From contig NC_059502.1 in NCBI RefSeq assembly GCF_914767665.1, positions 6,386,001 through 6,450,000 on the forward strand: 64,000 nucleotides of DNA, read 5' to 3'. Shown one piece after another: positions 10,614 to 22,133 of this stretch (positions are counted from its first letter, which is position 1; the number at the start of each line of letters is the position of its first letter). The notes beneath the pieces were generated by a model, which was not told where the DNA came from, did no database searches, and worked only from the letters and a program-made list of their open reading frames with translations. Source of the stretch: Harmonia axyridis (taxonomy: Eukaryota; Arthropoda; Insecta; Coleoptera; Coccinellidae). The position numbers and the translations under genes are program-made.

Positions 10614-10740
10614 TCTGTACAATGCTTGTGATCGAACAAAACGGACTAAAGGTGGGTCCGGACCGAGACGCGACGATTTATCGTCGGGTAAATCTGACAG
10701 TGTGTGATGGAAATTTCGTCATAAATCGTCGCGTTGGACG
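10614..10740. repeat. Dispersed repeat with a 14-bp perfect hairpin
   Basis: ACGCGACGATTTAT (10668-10681) is the exact inverse of 10721-10734, with a 39-base loop. The left part of this block (GTCCGGACC, GACGCGACG, AAATCTGACAGTGTGTGAT) recurs at 12903-13002. The arrangement resembles the end of a short inverted-repeat element. Confidence 0.55.
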
Positions 10741-10744
10741 TGAA

Positions 10745-11448
10745 TCATCATCATTTTATGTTTTGAAGTTAAAGGTATACACAACTTCAATAAGATCAAA
10801 TTCTATAATTGTGAAGAGATTCAAGCGGTTATTGCAACAATTCTCTGAAGTGAATAATGCCAAACGATTTAGATCTTTTCACTGCTGTTTTCTATAGTGC
10901 TCGATTGAAATTATCAATAGCAGTAAAAAGTAATAACCCACATTTGATAAGCTTTCAGACTTGTTTGTTCCGTACTTCCTTACTAGAACCAATTTATTGG
11001 ACAGTGATGAGCTAGATGTTGAGTAGTGAAATGAAAAATGGTGTCTAGCAAAAAGTTTTTGGTAAGAATGGCAGTACAGCGAAGCCAGCAAAAAATAGTA
11101 TAAATAGCATAAATGAAAAATGAAGAAGAAAATAAGGAAGAATTGGATGATTTAACAAGAACATATTAAATGTTCAAGAACATTTCCGAAATAAGAGTCC
11201 ACATAAAGCACAACACGACAGAAATCTGTTATCTGTGACAGATAAATTAATTATAAGTTTTGGTTTTTATTTACCCTATCTGTAGCTTAAATTAATAACA
11301 AGTCGATAAACTGGTTTAATCATTACAAAAAAGTAAGACTCCAAGAAACAATGTTTATAGTTTTTTTCTTAAAATAATCCAAGGAATCTCTTTCCTTCCA
11401 ACCCCTAATAACTTTTACAAGAGAACAATATTTTTCAAATTCTTGTTA
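10745..11448. other. No recognised gene
   Basis: AT-rich sequence with only short open frames and no repeats that I could pair. Confidence 0.45.
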
Positions 11449-11450
11449 TA

Positions 11451-12336
11451 ACGGGTGTTGGCATTTCTGTTCAAGATGGCGACCGATTTGACAGCTGTCA
11501 AGTAATTTATTCTCAGTTTGGTTTGGCAACTCATCATGAACAACGCTTACAAATAGTGCAATTTTATTTCGAAAATATTGGTTCTGTGCGGAATACGTAT
11601 CGCGCACTACGTCCATTTTATTTTGTTTAGCGATGAAGCGCACTTCTGGTTGAATGGCTACGTCAACAAACAAAACTGCCGCATTTGGAGTGGAGCTAAT
11701 CCTCAAGTGTATGTCGAAACACCGTTACATCCAGAAAAACTGACTGTTTGGTGCGCTTTATGGGCTGGTTGAATCATTGGTCCGTACTTCTTCAAAAACG
11801 ATGGTGGCCAGAATGTTACAGTCAATGGTGATCGGTATAGAGCCATGATTACTAACTTTTTCAGTCCTGAATTGAACAACCATGATGTCCAGGAGCTGTG
11901 GTTCCAACAAGACGGCGCAACATGTCACACAGCTCGTGCCACAATCGATTTATTAAAAGACACGTTTGATGACCGCCTAATTTCACGTTTTGGACCTGTG
12001 AATTGGTCTCCAAGATCTTGTAATTTAACACTGCTAGACTACTTTCTGTGGGGCTATGTAAAGTCATTGGTCTATGCGGATAAGCCACAAACCCTTGACC
12101 ATTTGGAAGACAACATTGGCCGCGTTATTTCCACAAATGTTGGAGAAAGTCATCGAAAATTGGACGTCCAGATTGGACTACATCCGAGCCAGCCGTGGCG
12201 GTCATATGCCAGAAATCATATTTAAAATGTAATGCCACAAGATTATCTTGCGGTTAAATAAAATTCATGTCAGTCGAATTATCCATCGTTGTTTTATTGC
12301 AATTTAAAGTTCTATAGCTCTAAAAAAAACACCCTT
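11451..12336 (+). mobile_element. Mar41-A mariner copy 3, deletion type A
   Basis: TA lies on both sides (11449-11450, 12337-12338). The 5' terminal repeat is cut to ACGGGTGTTG, about 27 bases shorter than in other copies. A 16-base loss between two TGAA repeats removes the start of the N-terminal frame (ATGAACAACGC). The catalytic frame opens at the ATG at 11578 (MVLCGIRIAHYV), runs through SDEAHFWLNG to a stop at WAG*, reopens at 11845 and frameshifts near 12135 after a 14-base loss. The first, second and third catalytic blocks are recognisable, but CDLTPLD reads CNLTLLD. Confidence 0.92.
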
Positions 12337-12338
12337 TA

Positions 12339-12902
12339 CTTCTGAACGAAAACGATTCGGACATTTGTTCATAGGAAAACGATATGTTATATCTGTAAAA
12401 GTTGGAATACAACTCCTAGAACCTCCTGTATATGAGATGTAATTAATGAATGTGTGTGTGTGGAGACCTTTAGTAGCACCTTTACTGCCGAATAGTCGGG
12501 ATAGGTTCCCCCAATCCCCGAAATGAAGGGGGACCCTTGGATCGGTTAATTTCTGGGAGTTCAGGACAATGTTTCAATTTGTTTTCCTTTTGGCATTGTG
12601 GCAGGTAGAGACGGGAATTCGGGAAGCTTTATTGTTGTAGCTTCGGTAATTGGAATCAAATTCACTTGGCCTGGATTTGCCTAATGGATTCTTGTCTGAA
12701 CTGATTGAGATTTCTACGTCGCGTCGTTGGTAATTCACGTCGAGTCGAATGGCTTCGAATTGAGTACCTGAATATTTCGTTCGTCTATAGAATTCCTCGA
12801 AAATATGTCACCTCACTCCCATGTCGTTTGTTGCTACCTCTGATGTTCTGTCTCTGCTTCGTTGTTCTTTTTTGCCACATATTGTGAAATCATTAATATT
12901 CT
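12339..12902. other. No recognised gene
   Basis: No motif was identified; a short GT run lies near 12452. Confidence 0.4.
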
Positions 12903-13002
12903 AAACAATGCTTGTGATTAAAAAAACGAAACGAAGACTAAGGGTGAGTCCGGACCAAGACGCGACGTTTTATCATCGTGTGAAATCTGACAGTGTGTGA
13001 TA
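12903..13002. repeat. Second copy of the 10.6-kb dispersed repeat
   Basis: This copy shares ACAATGCTTGTGAT, GAGTCCGGACC, AGACGCGACG and CTGACAGTGTGTGAT with 10614-10720. It breaks off at TA (13001-13002), the insertion site of Mar41-A copy 4, so the right hairpin arm is missing. Confidence 0.55.
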
Positions 13003-13685
13003 AAATGTGTTTTTTTAGAGCTATAGAACTTTAAATTGCAATAAAACAACGATGGATTATTCGATTGATATGAATTTTATTTATCCGCAAGAAAATCTTG
13101 TGGCATTACATTTTAAATATGATTTCTGGCATATGACCGCCACGGCTGGCTCGGATGTAGTCCAATCTGGACGTCCGATTTTCGATTACTTTTTCCAACA
13201 TTTGTGGCCGTATATCGGCAATAACACGGCGAATATTGTCTTCCAAATGGTCAAGGGTTTGTGGCTTATCCGCATAGACCAAAGACTTTACATAGCCCCA
13301 CAGAAAGCAATCTAGCGGTGTTAAATCACAAGATCTTGGAGGCCAATTCACAAGTCCAAAACGTGAAATTAGGTGGTCACCAAACGTGTCTTTCAATAAA
13401 TCAATTGTGGCACGAGCTGTGTGACATGTGGAGCCGTCTAGTTGGAACCACAGCTCCTGGACTTCATGGTTGTTCAATTCAGGAATGAAAAAGTTAGTAA
13501 TCATGGCTCTATAACGATCACCATTGACTGTAACGTAATGGCCATCATCGTTTTTGAAGAACTACGGACCAATGATTCCACCAGCCCATAAAGCGCACCA
13601 AAGAGTCAGTTTTTCTGGTTGTAACGGTGTTTCGACATACACTTGAGGATTAGCTTCATTCCAAATGCGGTAGTTTTGTTTGTTG
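13003..13685 (-). mobile_element. Mar41-A mariner copy 4, 5' truncated
   Basis: The 3' terminal repeat is slightly altered (AAATGTGTTTTTTT) and follows TA. The minus frame 13504-13106 encodes 132 residues, including FQLDGSTCHTA (Gln to Leu, Ala to Ser) and CDLTPLDCFLWG, ending IIFKM. The match stops at the codons for NKQN (13685), so the first catalytic block and the 5' end are gone. Confidence 0.9.
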
Positions 13686-14985
13686 TTTTTGCACATCTGC
13701 CATGAAAAAGTTTTCTAATGGCTTCAGTTCATCATGAAGAGAAAATAGTCTTTCGTGTGAAAAATATTACAAAACTGGGATATTGCCACATAAACCGAGC
13801 ATGCAGAAGAATAAGTAATTTCTTGGAGTTTATCTAAAAAAACTAACTTTTATCCTCAGCAATCTTCTGAAGTGTTCAAAGAACGTTTCGGTAACGACAT
13901 CTTTAGATATTCAAAGTTTCAGTTGATTGAACGCTTACAAATATTGGATTGTGTAGAAAGTGAAAAAAAAAATTCACATAATTTCTTCGAAATCTGCAAA
14001 TTCATTCCCTCGTATCCTTGATCTCATTCTATTTCAATATACACGTCATATATTCCACCTCTTTCATACAAATTTCAATAATCCTAATACCTAGCTCCAT
14101 ATACATGGACGACAGATCCAACGAAATACGTTGGATGAATTATAAATTCGACAAAAATTGCAGATTATATGAACAAACTCATAATCATTTCATCTTTATT
14201 GCCAAACACGGAGGCTGAGTTCAGATATTGCTTTTCCGCATTGTGATTTGCGCGCTACACAATATTAGTTTCCATCGAAACGTGAAATTCGATGAATTTC
14301 GCATGAAGTTTTCAATGAAAACCAATATATGTAGGTAATATTGAATAATGGAAAGTTGCGGTGGAAACGCAAATCATAGTAAAGTATTTTAATTAAAGGA
14401 AATATATAGAATTATTGATGGAAAATGGCCGAATGAAAAAGTATTGTAATGCTTCATTTTCGAACACAAACATCCATTTTGCGATTGATTGGTCTGCATT
14501 TTACTTTATGCTGGTTTTAGTGGAATGAAAAATTGAAAATTAAATCCATTTGGAGTGCTATGAAATTTAAATCTAAATAACACAAATAATGAAATTCATA
14601 TAACAGATTTATAATTATCAATAGTTGATTCAAATATCAATGGAAGGAAAAAAGCTAGAAATTGCTATAAGTTAAAGGAAAAAGGAATGAATGTAACAAG
14701 ATTCGAAATAATTTGGTTCATTCTAAAGTTTCCAGTTCCGTTAATGAAAAAGTTCTGCAGTATAAAACTTTGTTCGGTAATGTCATATTGCTGAAGAAAA
14801 AAATTAATTTTCTCTCCCCCTTCATTGCGATTCTCGAAAGCTTGGTTTGAGATTCAAAACCTATTACATTCCTTCGGTATTTTCCATGGCCTGCTCGTTC
14901 ATCGGTAAATGAGAACTTATTTCCATGATGCAATCGTAAAAAACTTCTGAATTATGTATTTTTAGTTCAATTTTTGGATTATATG
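13686..14985. other. No recognised gene (1.3 kb)
   Basis: Only short open frames are present and I see no paired repeats. Confidence 0.45.
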
Positions 14986-15550
14986 CAGGATGTTTCTCAA
15001 TTACGGTACAAAACTTCAAATGGTGATTTGTTGAGCCGTTTAAAAATATTGCTATGAACGAATATGTACAGTATTAATAAAATTTGTTGAATAAGCTTGA
15101 TCCTATTTTGTTTAAAGTTGATTTAGTTAATAGGAAGAGCTTATTCAGTCCTCACCAGATTGAAATTATTGGCTCCAGCAGCGTCTTAGTTGGCAGAACA
15201 GCCTACTTTTTTGAGAAAGAAGTACGCCACTAATTTTTTTGATTTTTTTTGTTTGCTTCATATCAAGCTTCGTTTTCGAGAAGAAATGAAATCTCTTCAT
15301 AGACAACATAAAATAAAATCCAAAGTACAAAAATAAGCAATTTTGACCTTCGGTTTTCGATTAGATAACAGTACCGAATTTCAACCAAATGGGTTTAAGA
15401 ATGTTTGTGATATTTTTTAAATAACTTTTTTCTAAACTTCAATTCCCTGAATCTCATAAACGAATCAACTCCGGACATATCTTCTTAGAAACTTTTTTTT
15501 TGAACTACCTAACCCTCTGAAATTTCGTACCATAGTTAGGAAACACCCTG
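14986..15550. mobile_element. 565-bp non-autonomous TIR element
   Basis: The left end CAGGATGTTTCTCAATTACG matches the reverse complement of the right end (CAGGGTGTTTCCTAACTATG) and continues for about 33 bases (GGTACAAAACTTCA against GGTACGAAATTTCA). Short ATATG/TATAT flanks may be a target duplication. No coding frame is present. Its right end touches the next foldback. Confidence 0.6.
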
Positions 15551-16950
15551 TATATCGGGTGTCCCAAGGTGAGTGGCCTATTAGATTATTATGGAAACTA
15601 TTGATGGTAAAGATTTCCAATTTTGTGGATAGATATTTGGCCATGTAAGGTACATTTTTAAAATAATTTTACATTTCCAGTGTTGCCGGATGTACGACAA
15701 TTTGGCAACAACTTTGTTATTTTGAATAGGACATCCGGTATTTCTATTTTTTTTATGATACTCCATAAAATATTGAATCTATTCACTCTTACTTTACCAT
15801 CCCTATCTTCTACGGTTTTTGAGTTATTAATTATTTTTCGAAATTTTAGATCAAATTGGCGTATTACGAAAATGACTCTAGTTCGCTCAATATTTGAGAT
15901 TTAAGTCAGAAATTTTGCAAGTCGTTAGATATTGATCTGATCTGTGTCACTGCTTTTGAATTATGGTTGTTAATAATACAGGACGGACCAAAAAAAATCA
16001 TCATTTGCCAAGTTACAAAATTGTAAAAAAGTCTATTTTTTCAAATTAGACACCTAGTATATTTTTTACTTCCTGGAATCAGTACAACACACTCTACAAT
16101 TTTTCTATTCACGTCCCTATACCTATCTCAACTGGATTCCGAGTTATATGCGTTATATGTGTATATCTTTCTTGAGCCATTATTTATAGAAAAACCTCGG
16201 AACAAAACACCTGTTAGGCAATAATTGTTTATTTTGACATTTATGGATTGAACTGATTCATTGATATATCGATCTATGAACGACAAAGAGAAAATAACAA
16301 TACAAAAGAAATTAACACTTATTGAATCAATGTGAAATCTAATAAACGCATATAACTCGGAATCCAGTTGAGATAGGTATAGGGACGTGAATAGAAAAAT
16401 TGTAGAGTGTGTTGTACTGATTCCAAATATTGAAAAATGTACTAGGTGTCTAATTTGAAAAAATAGACTTTTTCACAATTTTGTAACTTGGCAAATGATG
16501 ATTTTTTTTGGTCCGTCCTGTATTATTAACAACCATAATTCAAAAGCAGTGACACAGATCAGATCAATATCTAACGACTTGCAAAATTTCTGACTTAAAT
16601 CTCAAATATTGAGCGAACTAGAGTCATTTTCGTAATACGCCAATTTGATCTAAAATTTCGAAAAATAATTAATAACTCAAAAACCGTAGAAGATAGGGAT
16701 GGAAAAGTAAGAGTGAATAGATTCAATATTTTATGGAGTATCATAAAAAAAATAGAAATACCGGATGTCCTATTCAAAATAACAAAGTTGTTGCCAAATT
16801 GTCGTACATCCGGCAACACTGGAAATGTAAAATTATTTTAAAAATGTACCTTACATGGCCAAATATCTATCCACAAAATTTGAAATCTTTACCATCAATA
16901 GTTTCCATAATAATCTAATAGGCCACTCACCTTGGGACACCCGATATACA
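15549..16950. mobile_element. 1.4-kb foldback with 606-bp arms
   Basis: Arms 15549-16154 and 16345-16950 are reverse complements of equal length with only scattered differences (one cluster near 16065/16430), separated by a 190-bp loop. The outer ends read TATATCGGGTGTCCCAAGG. Matching 61-aa and 74-aa open frames occur in both arms because of the symmetry; I recognise no protein. Any transcript would fold into a very long double-stranded RNA. Whether it is a long-TIR transposon derivative or an inverted duplication cannot be settled here. Confidence 0.85.
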
Positions 16951-19126
16951 TTAAAAACTAACATTTCAAAAATTGGAAATATTCCAATTTATTATTGAAA
17001 ATAATAAATCGAAATAACAATTACTGATAAAATCATAATGAACGAACTGGAAAAATTGTACCGAAATTTCTGTTGTCACCACTTAAAACAAACAATCTGT
17101 CATCATGTCAGCATAGGATGATTAAATATCCACTCTGGAGTATATATAAATTTCCCATTAACTCTGATATCTGGGTGACGGAAATGTTCTTTATTGTTTG
17201 AGTACACGCAAGAGTTTCAAACAACACACAAGTTTGAAATAATTTAAAATATGATTTTATCTCCTCTCCAGCTGAAGCAATCTCTTGTAGTTTCCGTAAT
17301 TCGATCTCAGGAAATGGTCTACAAGACAACAGAATGCGTACTGTTTGCAACTAAGAAATAACATTTTATTTTCGAAGAAAATTATCAAAGATAAAACGTT
17401 GCTTCGTTGTTCAAGTGAAGTGTGGCGACTCTTTCATTCATGACACAGCTTTGGATATAAGTCCAACCGTTCTCTAGTGAAGTCATCATGTTCTGCTTAA
17501 TATGTGTGGGGTGTATAAAGCAGGGACCACTATTATCATAACTAGAGTTTCCTCCAGTGTACTGAGATGAAGCGTAGCATTAAAATTAGATGAGAACCCT
17601 TCAGCAAATTAGTATAAATCGAATTGAAGCCATTATTCATTCTCGTTCAACACTTCTAATGTCACTAAATATATCCAGTTTCGAGGTCCACAATTCAACC
17701 CACTTGACATAAACCAACAACACCTTACAACTCCATCCTTCCGAAAACAATTAATTCTTGAATAGCGTTCTTCAAAACACATCGTTTCCGAGGACCACTA
17801 ATGAGATTTACCCCTTCCTACCCCAAATTCAACCCTGCCTTTACGACCTTGGAAGGTCGTTAGGTCGCTGAAGAAATTAAAACGCCTAATGACTAATGCT
17901 GTTGACTTTGGTGAGAATATTAGGTGGGGAATTGGAACAATTTTCTTTATCGCTTTTGATCTGCTTCATTTGTAAAGCTGTTATTGGATAGTTTAGGGGG
18001 AAGCAGATTGTTTACGTTTTGTCTGATTACGATAATTTATTGACTTGGTGTTTTCGGTCTATTTAGAGATGCTCACTCATCAAAATCAATTCAATTATCG
18101 TTAGTGTGAATGGGTATTTTTGATTGAATCTGATACATTTTGATGTTAGTTTACAAAGCATTTCGAATATTTTTGTCATATCAATTTGTTATTTTGATTT
18201 TATGTCTTAGTTACCAACATCTTATCGAGTACAGTATGCCTTTGGGTTTTATCTAAACAATATCTGTCCCTTGAGCATAGTTTATTCACCCTTCTAGACA
18301 AATTGAAATTTGTATAACATAATGTTAACATAAAATCAATTTTCATATCTATTTAATACATTTATGAACGAAATCGTAACAAGTCATGAACCTCTTCTAC
18401 AATCTTTATTGGAAGAACAAAAGAATTGTCAACCACGTAAATTTAAGATGGCCTTCAACAGCAAACATGGATTCATGTTTCATTGTTATACATTGCACAT
18501 AGTTTTCTGCCATTCGCTTCGTAATGTTTTGGAATACTTTTCATCGTAGGAGGTTCGTGACCTTGTACAAGATTTCAATTGCTTTTTGCTTTCATTAATA
18601 TTGAAATTATGTTTCACCAAGTGATGAGTGAGGAATCAATTTCGGTTTACATTTGAAAGATAGTTCGTCTCATGGGAAATTAATATACGTTCACTAAGGT
18701 GAAATGGAATTGAATTTTCAAATTTGAGAATATATGACATAGAAGTTTTTATGCACCACGGGTATCAAGAGATGTTAATTCCCTCGGGCAATATACAAAC
18801 CCTCATTCTAGAGGCCCTCGGGTGTACAAGTTGTTGCCCTTGAGACATAAATATCTATTTAATGCCCTTGGTATATAAATAACCATAACATCACTGAATA
18901 GTATTTGGGAGTTGTTTTTCATGATTCGAAGCAACAGAGTTACTATTCAGTTGCTTATAATAAGATATTTTCATCATTTGGTATATTCAGTGGACGAATA
19001 TCCAATCATTGTGTTGAAATAGCAATCATTTCATCCAAATTTGGAATTTTGAGGCCAGATTGGTCTTTATTGGTGGTGAATTTGTGGCGACAAAAAGCAA
19101 TCAGACATAATGTCTCAGTCTAGCCG
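16951..19126. other. No recognised gene (2.2 kb)
   Basis: Short unrecognised open frames only. Around 18760-18860 the motif CCCTCGGG recurs with intervals of about 50 bases, too weak to define a repeat. Confidence 0.4.
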
Positions 19127-19204
19127 AATTTGTCGTCACAATTCTCAATATAAATGTACCTGCTAATGCAGGTACATTTATATTGAGAATTGTGACGACA
19201 AATT
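19127..19204. repeat. Perfect 37-bp hairpin with TAAT loop
   Basis: Positions 19127-19163 pair with 19168-19204 without a mismatch, leaving the four-base loop TAAT. The arm starts AATTTGTCGTCACAATTC. Perfect identity implies a recent origin or conversion of one arm by the other. A small RNA precursor is possible but unsupported. Confidence 0.85.
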
Positions 19205-19225
19205 GTTACACTAATGTGTAACAAT
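19202..19225. repeat. Second 10-bp hairpin, also with TAAT loop
   Basis: ATTGTTACAC (19202-19211) pairs perfectly with GTGTAACAAT (19216-19225) around another TAAT. It overlaps the end of the 37-bp hairpin and the start of the LTR-like repeat. Confidence 0.75.
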
Positions 19226-19580
19226 GGTCTTTCGTGGTACTTGTGCATACAACTTTCCCAATCATAAGGTTCCCAGAAAGATACGACAGATAATATCTTT
19301 CCCTTATCCTAATTAGTGTGCAGGTACCATGATATCATTGCGCAGGCATACAACTTAGAGAATAAGAAAAGGAAGAAGAAATTCACGGTGTACAATATTA
19401 TTTGATATTGGTAACCCGAGTGAAAAACTGGGAAATGGAGAGTGGAGGTGGAGTAAGTAACGAGGTCATGACGAGTTGAGTTAGTAGAGTATTTAAGGAT
19501 GTTTCCAAGTACTTTACCACAATAAAGTTTTCGTCTGTCGTCCGTCAGTATTTTAATCATCTCCACGAAATAGCGATACC
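19217..19580 (+). repeat. LTR-like dispersed repeat, copy 1
   Basis: It begins TGTAACAATGG and ends GCGATACC, with a TATTTAAG box near 19492 and AATAAAG near 19521. A second copy at 60400-60750 shows that it is a dispersed unit. The TG start, TATA-like box and poly(A) signal in order suggest a solo LTR, but no CA end or target duplication was found, and no internal retrotransposon region lies beside it. Confidence 0.5.
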
Positions 19581-20779
19581 TATAAAATTCGAGATCAAAA
19601 TCAATTCTGTCAATTCGGACGCATGAATGACCGAACGCACAAAAACTCCTGACGTTACTTCAGTTCTTCCTTCTTTTTTTTATTGATGGAATTCGATTCC
19701 CATTTCACCAACACCCCATTATATTGTTATCGATTGCTTACGAATCGGACCGAAGTGTACGAAACCGCCAAAACCAACAAAGAGTAGAAATGGCGTTCTT
19801 TGAGAAGTCGGAACCCTGCAAAGGTTCAGAATTCCACTTAGACATCACAAAGTTTATAACTTTTAATGACACTCTATTCTGAAACGGTAATTATAATTCT
19901 GGGAAAAATATTTCCACAAAACACTCAGCAGAAGGGATCTTCCTCATTATGTTTTCGGATAAGTTCGCCAAGTTCGCGTACATTCAACAGATCCTCTTTT
20001 TCTCACGATTTGAAGTCAAGTTCTGTTGGAATTGAAGACGAGTTATCTTTGAATTTCAACAGATCGTTACAAAATTGGCGTTAGTCGCTATTGATATTGC
20101 TTATTTTTGAATGGGATAAGTTTAAGTATTGAACTTTTGAATGTAGTTCGCAATAAATAACATGAATATAAAAAAATTAACGAATATCTAGCGAGCTGGG
20201 TGATTTTGAATTCCGAATAATAATTCCTGAAAGTCACAGAAGAATATTTCCATCAGAAAGTTTTATGTTTTATAATTCAGAATCGAGAAAACTGGTATAA
20301 AAATTTCTTTCAACCACCGTCCACATATTTTCGATGGTCCCTCAAATTCTAAGCAGCAACTGGTATCTATCTCCCCCCATAATTTTTCGTTTAGGTAATA
20401 GTAAAAATTATTAATCATGTGATGAAATGTGCACTGTTTTTCCCCGAACATTTCCAAAAAGTCTTTATTGAAAACTTCACGAGTTCAGTGATGACTTGAT
20501 TGCTCTAACACTACCGTTCCAACCTCTCTAATCAGATTCAAGATTGGCACACCATTTAAAATATTCGTGACGCATACAACGCTGACGCTGTATATAATTA
20601 ATCTAAATGATTAATTATCTTGCGACAAAGTTCTAAGACACAAACCTTGTTGGAAGATGTTCGAGCTTAATGCGGCAGTTTTGCTTCAAGGTAATCGCTC
20701 GTTGTTGCATTTTCAATCTGACAGAGCTTAAGCTGAAAGAAAAGCGAATGGATTTGCAATGTGTAAACATTATTGATGG
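19581..20779. other. No recognised gene
   Basis: Nothing recognisable; the longest open frame is 72 aa. Confidence 0.4.
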
Positions 20780-20960
20780 AAACCATCGAAGACTTCTCTG
20801 CATTCTAAAATAACATAAGATGTTACATTATTCACTATTTGAAGTCATCAACAATTAAAGAAATGTCCAACATGTGAAGATATATCTATGTTAATGAGGA
20901 ACAACAAAGGACCCAAGTGTCTATCATGAGGTACACCCGAGTCATCCCGGCACTATGAGT
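20780..20960 (-). pseudogene. Reverse-transcriptase relic (jockey-like)
   Basis: On the minus strand from about 20933, DSGVPHDRHLGPLLFLI matches the GVPQGSxLGPLLF block of non-LTR RTs, and about 60 bases downstream LDISLIVDDFK matches the catalytic YxDD box (LLYADDLK in relatives). The second domain residue Q and the GS pair are lost (PHDRH), and stops follow both motifs. The rest of the polymerase is unreadable. It lies just upstream of Mar41-A copy 5. Confidence 0.55.
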
Positions 20961-21040
20961 ATGAACTTTGGCAGAGTCTTCATTCAAACAGTATGGAATC
21001 ACAAATAAGAAATAACAAGTATAAAAAAAGAAAAGGGTAA

Positions 21041-21111
21041 CTTTACACCACAACGCTTTATTGTCATAAGACATTTTCCCATCTTCTAGTCTTGTTTGGT
21101 CCAGACTTCTA
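21041..21111. repeat. Left direct repeat flanking Mar41-A copy 5
   Basis: CACAACGCTTTATTGTCATAAGA, CTTCTAG and AGACTTCTA in this order recur at 22049-22133 with several gaps. The left copy ends exactly at the TA target of the element. Confidence 0.6.
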
Positions 21112-22048
21112 AAGGGTGTTTTTTTTCGAGGTATATAACTTTAAGTTGGCATTTCTGTTCGAGATGGCGACCGATTTAACAGATGTCAATTGATGTATTC
21201 TCAGTTTGGTTTGGCAATTCATTATGAATAGACTCACGCCTGAACAACGCTTGCAAATAGTGCAATTTTATTTCGAAAATAATGGTTCTATGCGGAATAC
21301 GTATCGCGCCCTACGTCCATTTTATTTTGTTTAGCGATGAAGCGCACTTCTGGTTGAATGGCTACGTCGACAAACAAAACTGCCGCATTTGGAGTGAAGC
21401 TAATCCTCGAGTGTATGTCGAAACACCGTTACATCCAGAAAAACTGACTGTTTGGTGCGCTTTATGGGCTGGTGGAATTATTGGTCCGTACTTCTTCAAA
21501 AACGATGATGGCCAGAACGTTACAGTCAATGGTGATCGGTATAGAGCCATGATTACTTACTTTTTCATTCCTGAATTGAACAACCATGATGTCCAGGAGC
21601 TGTGGTTCCAACAAGACGGCGCAACATGTCACACAGCTCGGGCCACTATCGATTTATTGAAAGACACGTTTGGTGACCGCCTTATTCACATTTTGGACCT
21701 GTGAATTGGCCTTCAAGATCTTGTGATTTAACACCGCTAAACCACTTTCTGTGGGGCTATGTAAAGTCATTGGTCTATGCGGATAAGCCACAAACCCTTG
21801 ACCATTTGGAAGACAACATTCGCCGTGTTATTGCCGATATACGGCTACAAATGTTGGAAAAAGTCATCGAAAATTGGACGTCCAGATTGGACTACATCCG
21901 AGCCAGCCGTGGCGGTCATATGCCAGAAATCATATTTAAAATGTAATGCCACAAGATTATCTTGCGGATAAATAAAATTCATAACAATCGAATGATCCAT
22001 CGTTGTTTTATTGCAATTTAAATTTCTATAGCTCTAAAAAAACACCAT
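21112..22048 (+). mobile_element. Mar41-A mariner copy 5, deletion type A
   Basis: The 5' end AAGGGTGTTTTTTTTCGAG follows TA (21110-21111). The 3' end is CTCTAAAAAAACACCATT with a mutated terminus. The N-terminal frame from the ATG at 21223 (MNRLTPEQRLQIVQFYF) stops after ALRPFYFV* because of the shared deletion. The catalytic part is described in the next entry. The element is flanked by imperfect direct repeats that abut its ends. Confidence 0.93.
21282..21946 (+). pseudogene. Mar41-A transposase catalytic domain (copy 5)
   Basis: A DDD transposase domain of mariner type. The frame opens with a real ATG at 21282 (MVLCGIRIAPYV) that exists because the internal deletion fused upstream sequence to the catalytic region. 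It carries the first motif LFSDEAHFWLNGY, PLHPEKLTVWCALWAGG and the second motif WFQQDGATCHTA. A one-base loss near 21688 ends the frame at 140 residues. The remainder (21701-21946) continues in another frame with CDLTPLNHFLWG, where the third catalytic Asp reads Asn, and ends IIFKM. It lacks most of the DNA-binding domain and cannot act as a transposase. Confidence 0.85.
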
Positions 22049-22133
22049 TCACCTTGCACAACGACTTTAAGGTTTATTGTGCTTCTCATAAGACCTCTTT
22101 TCACCTTCTAGCCTTTCTAAATCGAGACTTCTA
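22049..22133. repeat. Right direct repeat flanking Mar41-A copy 5
   Basis: This is the partner of 21041-21111. It starts right after the element end and reaches GAGACTTCTA, where the left copy meets the element. Confidence 0.6.

Noticed and set aside
15581..16918. Paired 61- and 74-aa open frames as duplicated small genes
   Set aside because: Explained by the symmetry of the foldback arms; no protein motif.
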